64,000 nt of DNA from Ruminococcus flavefaciens (lineage in GTDB: Bacteria > Bacillota > Clostridia > Oscillospirales > Ruminococcaceae), in the NCBI GenBank assembly GCA_023667045.1, contig JAMPAU010000002.1, positions 266,842 to 330,841 of the forward strand, written 5' to 3'. Shown in pieces: positions 1 to 7,985 of this stretch (within the stretch, counting starts at the first letter, position 1; every line of letters starts with the position of its first letter). The translations under genes were made by a program, and so were the position numbers. Under the pieces are notes generated by a model. It saw only the letters and a program-made list of their open reading frames with translations. It did no database searches and was not told where the DNA came from.

Positions 1-1
1 A

Positions 2-1222
2 AACGGTCAGGAAATTCATGACGTGCTTGATTATATGTTTTATGCCGCAGAAACTTCCGTTTCTCTCGAAATTATCCGAAATGACGAAAAATTTTCAGTC
101 CCTATCGAAAAAGATGAATACGACGACATTGGTCTTGAATTTGATACTTTCCTAATGGACTCAAAACAGTCTTGCCGTAATAAGTGCGTTTTCTGCTTTA
201 TCGACCAAATGCCACCTAATATGCGTGAAACTCTCTACTTTAAGGACGACGACGCTCGTCTCTCTTTCCTGCAAGGAAATTATGTCACTCTCACTAATCT
301 TGAACAGTCTGACATTGACAGAATTATTAAAATGAAACTTAATATAAACGTCTCCGTGCATACTACAAATCCGGAACTGCGTGTCAAGATGATGCATAAC
401 CGCTTTGCCGGCGAAAAGCTTAAATACATCTATCAGCTTGCCGAAAACGGTATACAGCTGAACTGTCAGATTGTATGCTGTCCGAATCTCAACGACGGCG
501 ACGAGCTAAGGCGTTCACTGACAGATTTAGGCGGACTTATGCCGAATATATCAAGCATGGCTGTTGTACCTGTCGGTCTTACAAAATTCCGTAAAGGTCT
601 GTTTCCGCTGACAACGTTCACTCCGGAAAAAGCAGGAGAGACTATTGATATAATAGCAGAGTTTCAGGAAATTTTTCTGGAAAAATACGGCACGAGAACT
701 GTTTTTCCGTCAGACGAGTTCTTTCTTATTGCAGAGCGTGAACTTCCGCCTATGGAATACTATGAAGATTTTCCGCAGTATGAAAACGGCGTGGGTATGA
801 TGCGTTCGCTTATTGACGAATTTGAAAAGGCTCTGGAAATAGCTGAATGGGAGGGCAGAAAACGTCACGTCTCGATAGCTACAGGATATTCAGCTTATCC
901 GGTGATAAAATCTCTTGCGGAAAAGGCTGAAAAATATTTCCCTATGCTTAAATGCGATATTTACCGGATAAGAAACGACTTTTTCGGGGAGACTATTACT
1001 GTTACCGGACTTATTACCGCTCAGGATTTAATAGCACAGCTTAAAGACAAAAATCTCGGCGATAATCTTCTCATCTCGTCTTCCATGCTTATGCGTGACA
1101 ATGAAATTTTTCTTGATGACCTTACAGTAACAGACGTTGAAAACGCTCTGGGCGTAAAAATAAGGCACACCCCTAATGACGGATATGAACTTCTTGACGC
1201 AATTATGGGAATTACTTACTGA
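2..1222 (+). CDS. DUF512 family iron-sulfur (radical-SAM-like) protein, 5' partial
   Basis: The reading frame is open to the left edge. Codons from base 2 give NGQEIHDVLDYMFYAAE, the usual end of the PDZ-like N-terminal part of this family, so the GTG at 23 is internal and the true start lies outside the window. The cysteine motif CRNKCVFCF follows about 50 residues later and is the likely 4Fe-4S ligand set. The C-terminal two thirds matches the DUF512 domain. Family members are about 430-450 aa, so only a few dozen residues are missing. The biochemical role of the family is not established. The order DUF512-der-plsY-gpsA is common in Clostridia, and der follows after 23 bases, which suggests co-transcription. 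Confident in family, not in function. Confidence 0.85.
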   Translation, partial: NGQEIHDVLDYMFYAAETSVSLEIIRNDEKFSVPIEKDEYDDIGLEFDTFLMDSKQSCRNKCVFCFIDQMPPNMRETLYFKDDDARLSFLQGNYVTLTNLEQSDIDRIIKMKLNINVSVHTTNPELRVKMMHNRFAGEKLKYIYQLAENGIQLNCQIVCCPNLNDGDELRRSLTDLGGLMPNISSMAVVPVGLTKFRKGLFPLTTFTPEKAGETIDIIAEFQEIFLEKYGTRTVFPSDEFFLIAERELPPMEYYEDFPQYENGVGMMRSLIDEFEKALEIAEWEGRKRHVSIATGYSAYPVIKSLAEKAEKYFPMLKCDIYRIRNDFFGETITVTGLITAQDLIAQLKDKNLGDNLLISSSMLMRDNEIFLDDLTVTDVENALGVKIRHTPNDGYELLDAIMGITY

Positions 1223-1245
1223 AAATATGAAAGGAGTGCGATAAA

Positions 1246-2574
1246 ATGTCAATACCAATTGTTGCAGTTGTCGGCAGACCAAATGTGGGCAAGTCAACAC
1301 TTTTCAATAAAATTATCGGACAGAGGCTTTCAATAGTTGAAGATACACCCGGAGTTACCCGTGACCGTATTTACTCTAAATGCGAATGGCGTAACAAGCA
1401 GTTTATGGTGGTTGATACCGGAGGTATAGAACCCGACAGCGACGACGTTATACTTGCTCAGATGAGGAGACAGTCAGAGCTTGCCATTGAAAAAGCCGAC
1501 GTTATTGTGTTTGTAACAGATATACGTTGCGGAGTAACTGCTGATGACTATGCGGTTGCTGAAATGCTGATAAAAAGCGGAAAGCCTATAATACTTGCTG
1601 TAAATAAATGCGATACTCTCGGCGAACCGCCTATGGAAATATATGAATTTTATAATCTCGGTCTCGGCGACCCCTACCCCGTATCTTCCGTACATGGTCA
1701 CGGAACAGGCGATATGCTTGACGCTGTATATGAATATCTTCCGGATTCAGATGAAGAAGAATACGACGAGGAGTATATAAAGGTTGCTGTAATAGGCAAA
1801 CCAAATGCCGGAAAGTCTTCACTTATAAACAAGATAGCTGGAGAAGAACGTGTGATAGTTTCAGATATTGCAGGAACTACAAGAGATTCAACCGATACGG
1901 TAATTGAAAATGAGTACGGAAAGTTTGTATTCATTGATACCGCAGGAATACGCAAAAAATCAAAGGTTACGGAGAGAGTGGAGCATTACAGCGTACTGAG
2001 GGCTTACATGGCGGTAGACCGTGCAGACGTATGCGTTATAATGATTGACGCTTCTGAGGGATTCACTGAGCAGGATTCAAAGGTTGCCGGTTATGCACAT
2101 GAACAGGGTAAAGCCTGTGTTGTTGCTGTGAACAAATGGGACTTAATCGAAAAGAACGACAAGACAATGCAGGAATACCGCACAAAGCTTGAAAATGATT
2201 TCAGCTTTATGTCTTATGTGCCTTTTGTATTTATTTCCGCAAAGACAGGTCAGCGTATAAATAAGCTGTATGAACTGATAAAATATACCTTTGAACAGAA
2301 CAGCATGAGAATATCAACCGGTATGCTGAATGACGTTCTCGCCTATGCTACCACAAGGGTACAGCCACCGTCAGACAAGGGCAGAAGACTGAAAATATAT
2401 TACATGACCCAGCCATCAACCAAACCGCCTACCTTTGTTACCTTTGTCAACAGAGCAGACCTGTTTCATTTTTCTTACAGAAGATATATCGAAAATCAGA
2501 TACGCTCAACATTCGGACTTGAGGGAACACCTGTGCGTTTTATAGTCCGTGAAAGAGGAGGAAACGACAAATGA
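1246..2574 (+). CDS. der: Ribosome biogenesis GTPase Der (EngA)
   Basis: Tandem-GTPase protein needed for 50S subunit maturation. The first G domain has the P-loop GRPNVGKST near residue 9, the DTGG switch and NKCD. The second has GKPNAGKSS near residue 184, DTAG and NKWD. A KH-like C-terminal domain follows from about residue 350. The length of 442 aa is normal for the family. The start ATG is preceded by AAGGAGTG. The stop overlaps the plsY start by four bases (ATGA), a sign of translational coupling. The second P-loop has Ala where Val is usual, a conservative change. Confidence 0.97.
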   Translation: MSIPIVAVVGRPNVGKSTLFNKIIGQRLSIVEDTPGVTRDRIYSKCEWRNKQFMVVDTGGIEPDSDDVILAQMRRQSELAIEKADVIVFVTDIRCGVTADDYAVAEMLIKSGKPIILAVNKCDTLGEPPMEIYEFYNLGLGDPYPVSSVHGHGTGDMLDAVYEYLPDSDEEEYDEEYIKVAVIGKPNAGKSSLINKIAGEERVIVSDIAGTTRDSTDTVIENEYGKFVFIDTAGIRKKSKVTERVEHYSVLRAYMAVDRADVCVIMIDASEGFTEQDSKVAGYAHEQGKACVVAVNKWDLIEKNDKTMQEYRTKLENDFSFMSYVPFVFISAKTGQRINKLYELIKYTFEQNSMRISTGMLNDVLAYATTRVQPPSDKGRRLKIYYMTQPSTKPPTFVTFVNRADLFHFSYRRYIENQIRSTFGLEGTPVRFIVRERGGNDK

Positions 2575-3251
2575 AATTTTTACTTGCTGTTATTATTTCC
2601 ATTGCACTGGGCTATCTTCTGGGAAGCTGTAACTTTTCAATTATAATAGTAAAAATCATGACCGGAAAGGATATACGTGAGCTTGGCAGTAAAAATGCCG
2701 GACTCACGAATACATACAGATGTGCAGGAAAAACCTGTGCATTGCTTACCCTTGCCGGAGACCTGCTCAAAGGTGTGCTTGCCGTTGCATTCTCAATGAT
2801 GTTTGCAACTATGCTGAAAGCAGGTTTAAAGCCCGACAATGACACGCTGTACATAGGCTATATCGCCGGAATTTCCGCTATAATGGGACATATCTTCCCT
2901 CTGTACTATGGATTCAGAGGCGGAAAAGGCGTACTTGTTGCCGCTGCATCTTTCCTTATGATTGACCCGAAAGTATTCATTGCTATTTTTTCAATTTTTG
3001 TTGTTATTCTTGCAATATCAAAATATGTTTCGCTTGCCTCGATATTTTCAGCAACATACTGCCCTATAGCTGTATTCTGTATGTCATTTATTGTAGAGAA
3101 TCAGACAATAGGTGCAAGTATTCTGTATACGCTCCTTTCCGCTGTAATGGCTGTTACTGTGGTATGGAAACACAAGCCGAATATTGACAGGCTTATTGCC
3201 GGAAATGAAAATAAATTCTCATTCAAGTCCGGCAGTCTTACAAAAAAATAA
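2571..3251 (+). CDS. plsY: Acyl-phosphate:glycerol-3-phosphate acyltransferase PlsY
   Basis: Integral membrane enzyme that transfers an acyl group from acyl-phosphate to glycerol-3-phosphate, the first acylation in phospholipid synthesis. The product is 226 aa with about five hydrophobic helices. The family motifs are recognisable: SKNAGLTNTYR near residue 40 (usual form GSGNIGATN), GFRGGKGV near residue 105, and a third conserved segment near residue 180. It overlaps der by four bases. gpsA, which makes its glycerol-3-phosphate substrate, follows after a hairpin, so the pair supplies phospholipid precursors together. Confidence 0.95.
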   Translation: MKFLLAVIISIALGYLLGSCNFSIIIVKIMTGKDIRELGSKNAGLTNTYRCAGKTCALLTLAGDLLKGVLAVAFSMMFATMLKAGLKPDNDTLYIGYIAGISAIMGHIFPLYYGFRGGKGVLVAAASFLMIDPKVFIAIFSIFVVILAISKYVSLASIFSATYCPIAVFCMSFIVENQTIGASILYTLLSAVMAVTVVWKHKPNIDRLIAGNENKFSFKSGSLTKK

Positions 3252-3257
3252 ATAATA

Positions 3258-3292
3258 AAATGAGCATATCTGTAAGCCGGATATGCTCATTT
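3258..3292 (+). terminator. Perfect 13-bp hairpin between plsY and gpsA
   Basis: AAATGAGCATATC (3258-3270) and GATATGCTCATTT (3280-3292) are perfect complements around a 9-base loop. The trailing T run is only three bases, so it may act as a weak terminator or an RNA-processing or stability element that tunes gpsA relative to der-plsY. A frame-open ATG at 3260 lies inside the stem and is not the gpsA start. Confidence 0.6.
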
Positions 3293-3307
3293 GACAGGGG
3301 ATTGTTT

Positions 3308-4300
3308 ATGGCAGATATAGTTATACTGGGAGCAGGAAGTTTTGGTCTCAGCCTTGCAGTAACCGCCGAATACTGCGGCAAACATAATGTAACGGTCTGG
3401 TCTAAATTTCAGGAAGAAATTGACGGAATCAGAGCAAACGGCGAAAATACCGGCAAACTTCCGGACGTGAAGATTTCTGAAAATATCGCCCTCACAAGCG
3501 ATATTTCATGCGTAAAAAACTGTGATATTCTTATCTTTGCTGTGCCGACTGTTTTCGTAAGGGAAACTGCACGGCTTGTCTCTCCTTATACAGACAGCAG
3601 AATGATTATTGTAAATACCGGAAAAGGCATTGAAAGCGGAAGTCTCAAAATGATGAGCGATGTAATAGGAGAGGAGATTAAAACAGAAAGAATAGCGGTT
3701 CTTTCCGGACCGTCGCACGCTGAAGAACTGGCAAGGCATATTCCTACTGCTGTGGTTGTTGCATCAAAAAATGCCGACTGTGCTGAATACGTTCAGAAAG
3801 TCTTTTCAAATGATTATCTGAAAGTGTATCTGAGCAGTGACGTGACAGGCTGTGAAATAGGCGGTGCTTTGAAAAATGTTATTGCTCTGTGCGTCGGAAT
3901 ATGCGACGGTATGGGTTACGGAGACAATACAAAATCTGCACTGATGACAAGAGGAATCTATGAAACGACACGTCTTGGAATGGCTCTCGGAGCTGACGAA
4001 AAAACATTCAGCGGTCTGACGGGAATAGGCGATTTGATAGTAACCTGCACAAGCCGTCACGGCAGAAACAGACAGGCTGGTTTACTTATCGGTCAAGGAC
4101 TATCGCCGGCAGAAGCAGTTGAAAAAACAGGCACTGTAGAGGGTTATTCAAGCTGTAAAAATGCCTTTCAACTCGCACGGAAACTCAACATTGAAATGCC
4201 CATAACTGAACAGCTTTACATGGTGCTTTTTAATGACAAAGACGTAAAATCAGCAGTTGACGAACTTATGAAACGTCCGGCTTATTATGAGGCATTATAA
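3308..4300 (+). CDS. gpsA: NAD(P)H-dependent glycerol-3-phosphate dehydrogenase
   Basis: Cytosolic enzyme reducing dihydroxyacetone phosphate to sn-glycerol-3-phosphate for phospholipids. The start was chosen at the ATG of MADIVILGAGSFG because AGGGG lies just upstream and the Rossmann motif GAGSFG begins at once, as in other GpsA proteins. The longer frame from 3260 would start inside a hairpin. Visible motifs are NTGKGIE near residue 98, GPSHAEE near residue 131, the GALKNV segment with the catalytic lysine near residue 185, and RGIYE near residue 212. Length 330 aa is normal. It follows plsY, which consumes the product. Confidence 0.95.
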   Translation: MADIVILGAGSFGLSLAVTAEYCGKHNVTVWSKFQEEIDGIRANGENTGKLPDVKISENIALTSDISCVKNCDILIFAVPTVFVRETARLVSPYTDSRMIIVNTGKGIESGSLKMMSDVIGEEIKTERIAVLSGPSHAEELARHIPTAVVVASKNADCAEYVQKVFSNDYLKVYLSSDVTGCEIGGALKNVIALCVGICDGMGYGDNTKSALMTRGIYETTRLGMALGADEKTFSGLTGIGDLIVTCTSRHGRNRQAGLLIGQGLSPAEAVEKTGTVEGYSSCKNAFQLARKLNIEMPITEQLYMVLFNDKDVKSAVDELMKRPAYYEAL

Positions 4301-4339
4301 AAAATTTTATAACATATATATTGATGAGGTGATTTTTTT

Positions 4340-5869
4340 ATGATAAAAATTCTTGAATACAGAGGTCATGTAAGAAACTGGAAAGACCTTTGCGGAGAAC
4401 TCGGCATAGAACCGCTCACTCGTGACGAGCGTGAAAAAAAGATAATAGAAAAGGCTTATGAAAAATGGGGTCACGGTATGGCAGACCACATTTACGGAAT
4501 GTTTGCATTTGCACTCGAAGATGACGGAAAAATTTTCTGTATGCGTGACCAATTCGGCACTAAACCTTTCTACTACTATCAGACAGATGACGGAAAACTC
4601 CTTTTCGGTACAAATATACACAGAATCATGGAGCAGGACGGTTTTATAAAAGAAGTAAATACCGATATGCTACAGATTTATATGTCGCTGACTTACGTTG
4701 CCGGAGAAGATACTTTCTTTAAGGGTGTAAAAAAATTAATGCCGGGTCACTGGCTTGAATTTGCTGACGGAAAACTTACCGTTGAACGCTACTGGACACC
4801 GACTTTCAAGCCCGATAATTCAAAGTCCCTTGACGAATGGGCAGACGAAATTCACACCACAATACAGAAGATTTTTCCGGAAGTTAAGGAAGACGGCGAA
4901 ACTGCTGAATCTTTCCTTTCCGGCGGTGTTGATTCTTCATACGTTCTTGCCATGTCAGACGCTAAAGTTACTGATTCCTGCGGTTACGATGATGAACGCT
5001 TTGACGAATCCGGTCTTGCAAAACAGACTGCTGATATTCTCGGACGTGAAAATAACCGCTGTCTGATTACTCCGGAGCAGTATTTTGACATTGTGCCGTA
5101 TGTTATGTACAACATGGAACAGCCACTCGGCGACGCATCGGCTATAGTTTTCGCTATCGCTTGCAAGGCTACTGCCGAACATACTAAACTTTGCTATTCC
5201 GGCGAGGGTGCTGACGAATTTTTCGGCGGTTACAATATGTACCGCAATGCCGAAAGATACGGCGATAATCTGAAAAACTTCTACGTCGGCAATACCAACA
5301 TTATGAAAGAAGACGAAAAACAGAAAATTCTGAAAAGCTATAATCCGGAAGTTCTGCCGATTAATCTTGTAAAGCACATATACGAGGAAACAGAGGGTCT
5401 TGACCCGCTCACAAAGATGTCCGACGTTGATATACAGATATGGCTTGAAGGTGATATTTACCTCAATGTAGATAAGATGAGTACCTGTGCAGGTCTTGAA
5501 ATACGTATGCCACTTACCGATATGAGAGTTTTTGACATAGCTTCAAGAATGCCGTCTGAATACAAGGTAAACGACGAAATGAACAAAGTCGCTTTCAGAA
5601 CTTCTGCCTCAAAGGTTCTTCCGGACGAAATAGCTTTCAGAAAGAAACTCGGCTTTATAGTTCCTATAAGAATATGGCTCGCCGATAACCGCTACAACGG
5701 TGATGTGAGAGCAAAATTCAACAGCGATATTGCTGAAAAGTTCTTTAATGTAGATGAGATAAATGAAATCTTCAATGAATATATCGGCGGTAACTCTGAC
5801 ACCTGGCGTAAAATCTGGACTATATATACTTTCCTTGTATGGTATGAGGAGTACTTTGTAAAAAGATAA
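4340..5869 (+). CDS. Asparagine-synthase-like protein lacking the glutaminase Cys
   Basis: The synthetase half is intact: the PP-loop SGGVDSS at residues 194-200, then YSGEGADEFFGGY near residue 285 and the usual acidic and basic residues of AMP-forming amidation. The N-terminal glutaminase (GATase II) half is incomplete. AsnB normally begins MCGI with the catalytic Cys2, but this protein starts at a segment equivalent to about residue 60-70 of AsnB and keeps only the second half (YGMFAFAL, RDQFGTKPFYY). The ATG at 4340 has the Shine-Dalgarno GATGAGGTGA, so the short form looks genuine. Inference: it uses free ammonia or a partner glutaminase, or amidates something other than aspartate. It lies 39 bases after gpsA and ends at a strong terminator. 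Confidence 0.8.
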   Translation: MIKILEYRGHVRNWKDLCGELGIEPLTRDEREKKIIEKAYEKWGHGMADHIYGMFAFALEDDGKIFCMRDQFGTKPFYYYQTDDGKLLFGTNIHRIMEQDGFIKEVNTDMLQIYMSLTYVAGEDTFFKGVKKLMPGHWLEFADGKLTVERYWTPTFKPDNSKSLDEWADEIHTTIQKIFPEVKEDGETAESFLSGGVDSSYVLAMSDAKVTDSCGYDDERFDESGLAKQTADILGRENNRCLITPEQYFDIVPYVMYNMEQPLGDASAIVFAIACKATAEHTKLCYSGEGADEFFGGYNMYRNAERYGDNLKNFYVGNTNIMKEDEKQKILKSYNPEVLPINLVKHIYEETEGLDPLTKMSDVDIQIWLEGDIYLNVDKMSTCAGLEIRMPLTDMRVFDIASRMPSEYKVNDEMNKVAFRTSASKVLPDEIAFRKKLGFIVPIRIWLADNRYNGDVRAKFNSDIAEKFFNVDEINEIFNEYIGGNSDTWRKIWTIYTFLVWYEEYFVKR

Positions 5870-5920
5870 TGCTCCAGATATGATACGCTGGATTCAACAG
5901 ATAATAAAACACTGAATAAA

Positions 5921-5960
5921 AAAACTCCCTCTGAATTTTATCCGGAGGGAGTTTTTATTT
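5921..5960. terminator. Bidirectional rho-independent terminator
   Basis: AAAACTCCCTC (5921-5931) pairs with GAGGGAGTTTT (5945-5955), with A-rich sequence before and T-rich sequence after. It can end both the rightward asparagine-synthase-like gene and the leftward gene at 5970. Confidence 0.85.
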
Positions 5961-5969
5961 ATTATTCAT

Positions 5970-6584
5970 TTAATATGAATCAACAAAACGGAATTTCCAT
6001 TCATAAGCCTGTGGATTTTTTTTGTAATTTCTTAGGTCGTCTATATCTGTAATATATCTGTCAGGCAAAGGAATATTTCCATATTCCTCCAGACCGTCAG
6101 CACGGCTTGCAGGTAGGGGAGTATATTTATTTTCATAATGGATTCTGTCCAGTTCGCAGATAAACTCACGCAGACGTAATGCTTTCCGCAAAAAATTTTC
6201 TTCATTGTCTTGAATATCGTCCCATTCAATCCAGTAAAACCTTTCAGATTTCTGTTTATATGGAATATCATTTATTTTTCCTCTGTTTTCAACGTCCCAG
6301 AATCCTTTTATCGTTGAATATTCATGGCGGACACTTTCCGGAATCATTGCATAACTGAACAGACAGCTTGCCATTTCTCTTAGTGCTGTCTGAGGAAAAA
6401 CGACTTCATATTCTGTCGCAAGGGAGCTTGTATCAACATATTTGCTTAATATTTTAGTCCATGCACGTGCAGTTTCTACAGCAGTATCATGACAGTCCCA
6501 GTATACAGTAAACCATTCCTCAGAAATTCTTCTGCCTGTAGATTTTTCATATATAGTTGCCTCAATATATGTATCCTGTCCCAT
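5970..6584 (-). CDS. Hypothetical protein, 204 aa
   Basis: No family recognised. The soluble 204-residue protein is rich in aromatic and acidic residues (WDCHDTAVETARAW near residue 28, FYWIEWDDIQDNEENF near residue 112), with no signal peptide, membrane segment or repeat. The ATG lies two bases past the stop of the LUD-domain gene, and AGGTGAGG inside the end of that gene serves as Shine-Dalgarno, so the two are probably co-transcribed. The reading frame is long and closed by a shared terminator, which supports a real gene. Confidence 0.65.
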   Translation of the reverse strand: MGQDTYIEATIYEKSTGRRISEEWFTVYWDCHDTAVETARAWTKILSKYVDTSSLATEYEVVFPQTALREMASCLFSYAMIPESVRHEYSTIKGFWDVENRGKINDIPYKQKSERFYWIEWDDIQDNEENFLRKALRLREFICELDRIHYENKYTPLPASRADGLEEYGNIPLPDRYITDIDDLRNYKKNPQAYEWKFRFVDSY

Positions 6585-6586
6585 TA

Positions 6587-7255
6587 TTAATAGCCGAGTT
6601 CCTCACCTACAAGTATAACCTTTATACGTCCCTTGTGTCTTTGCTGTGCAGAGATAAGATAGTTACAGCATATACGACCGTCACCGGAACAGCCGTCGGT
6701 CATCTGCCTGTCTGCCTTTGAGAGTGAAATGCATTCGCCTGTTTTACCGCATGGGGTGGGGCAGTCAAGGCGTATACAGTTAGGCGGTGCAGATTCTTTC
6801 TTCACACGGATTTCAGCTTCTTCAAGATTTCTGACAATCTTATTATATCCGGCGATTATAATAACAGACTTAGGACCATAGGCGATAGCAGAAATCCTGT
6901 TGCTGTTGCCGTCCACATTGTATAAAACGCCGTCTTCGGTTATTGCGTTTGAACTGGAAATATATACGTCTGCCGAAAAAGCTTTTATATATATTTCTTC
7001 GACTTCCTCACGGGATTTTCCTGTGCGGTCTAGATATGTATAATCCGGAGAGGTGAGCAGGTCGGAAAGACCGCATTCAGCCATAGTTACAGTACCTCCG
7101 TTTGTGATAACATCGCCTTTTTTCAAGAGTGATTCAACAATAGGGCGTACGTCGTCTTTAGTTTCGGCATAGTAAAACTCCATGTTATTTTTTACAAGGT
7201 TTTCGCCTGTTTTCTTAATGCATTTTTCAATCACAGCTTTTTTATTGTTATCCAT
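6587..7255 (-). CDS. LUD-domain (LutC/YkgG-like) protein
   Basis: Matches the lactate-utilisation LUD domain family: GDVITNGGTVTMAECGL near residue 48, DVYISSSNAITEDG near residue 98, a YGPKSVIIIAGYNKIV strand-turn near residue 126, and a C-terminal cysteine-rich segment (CPTPCGKTGEC, then CSGDGRICCN) that may bind metal. The start at 7255 (MDNNKK) has AAAGGA upstream. The longer frame to 7291 would start inside the hpf terminator. No lutA or lutB partner is in the window, so involvement in lactate oxidation is not implied; stand-alone LUD proteins like this are common in Clostridia and uncharacterised. Confidence 0.8.
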   Translation of the reverse strand: MDNNKKAVIEKCIKKTGENLVKNNMEFYYAETKDDVRPIVESLLKKGDVITNGGTVTMAECGLSDLLTSPDYTYLDRTGKSREEVEEIYIKAFSADVYISSSNAITEDGVLYNVDGNSNRISAIAYGPKSVIIIAGYNKIVRNLEEAEIRVKKESAPPNCIRLDCPTPCGKTGECISLSKADRQMTDGCSGDGRICCNYLISAQQRHKGRIKVILVGEELGY

Positions 7256-7271
7256 AAAAAAATATCCTTTC

Positions 7272-7303
7272 AAAAAACCGACGGCTCTCATGAACCGCCG
7301 GTT
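7272..7303 (-). terminator. Terminator of hpf (minus strand)
   Basis: On the minus strand AACCGGCGG pairs with CCGTCGGTT (one mismatch) and is followed by six T. It lies directly after the hpf stop and overlaps the apparent 5' extension of the LUD gene. Confidence 0.75.
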
Positions 7304-7309
7304 AATATT

Positions 7310-7837
7310 TTATTCGTTGTCAGGTTCGAGAACGGCATAATTGCCCTCAGAACGCTTGTACACTACATTTATTTCACCGCTTTCAGCGTTTGTGAACATA
7401 AAGAAGTTATGACCGAGCATATTCATCTGAAGAATAGCCTCGTCGATGTCCATAGGACGCATTTTGAATCTTTTGTGCTTGATAACCTCATAGTCGGCAG
7501 TTTCGGGAACAGTTTCCACGAATGCTTCCTTGAAAGCGTTATCTTTGAGACGTTTTTCAATTTTTGTCTTGTTTCTGCGTATTTGTCTGATGATTTTGTC
7601 GATAGCATCATCGAGTGCAACGAATTTATCTTCAGCGGTACGCTCTGCACGGAAGATAATGCTGTTGTACTTTACAGTAAGCTCGATAACGATATTGTTT
7701 CTGATTTCCGAGATAACGATTTTAGCGTCAGCCTCGTCGCCGAAAAACTTGCTGAGTTTCGTGTTGATTTTTGACTCTGCATACTCCGTGAAATTCTGCG
7801 GAATCTGCATTTTCTTAGCAGTGATAGTTGTTTTCAT
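7310..7837 (-). CDS. hpf: Ribosome hibernation promoting factor, long form
   Basis: 175 aa. The N-terminal S30AE domain (residues 1-100) binds the 30S decoding region in resting cells. The C-terminal domain (from about residue 120, IKHKRFKMRPMDIDEAILQM, ending in MFTNAESGEINVVYKR) is the dimerisation module of long HPF that pairs two ribosomes into 100S particles. The length and both halves match Firmicute long HPF. It has its own promoter (7893-7921) and terminator, so it is monocistronic. The Shine-Dalgarno AAAGGAGGA precedes the ATG. Confidence 0.96.
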   Translation of the reverse strand: MKTTITAKKMQIPQNFTEYAESKINTKLSKFFGDEADAKIVISEIRNNIVIELTVKYNSIIFRAERTAEDKFVALDDAIDKIIRQIRRNKTKIEKRLKDNAFKEAFVETVPETADYEVIKHKRFKMRPMDIDEAILQMNMLGHNFFMFTNAESGEINVVYKRSEGNYAVLEPDNE

Positions 7838-7892
7838 TTTAGTCCTCCTTTAGACACCAGCCGTAAAACTGATGTATAAATTTTATAGGTAT

Positions 7893-7921
7893 ATTATAAC
7901 ATAAGTTTCCGGAAATTACAA
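7893..7921 (-). promoter_or_regulatory. Sigma-A-type promoter of hpf
   Basis: Minus strand: TTGTAA, 17-base spacer, TATAAT. The spacer contains the palindrome TTTCCGGAAA, a possible but unproven operator. Confidence 0.75.
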
Positions 7922-7985
7922 TAGATTTTTGGCAATTTCGTGAGATGATACAAAATGAGCGGAAATATTTGTGCATTTCAGACAA

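Noticed and set aside
3260-3307. N-terminal extension of gpsA
   Set aside because: The upstream ATG sits in a perfect hairpin and the family N-terminus begins at the later ATG with a Shine-Dalgarno.
4755-5066. Second frame inside the asparagine-synthase-like gene
   Set aside because: No family match or start signal; the main frame has all the conserved motifs.
7256-7291. N-terminal extension of the LUD protein
   Set aside because: It would be translated from within the hpf terminator; the ATG at 7255 has a good Shine-Dalgarno.
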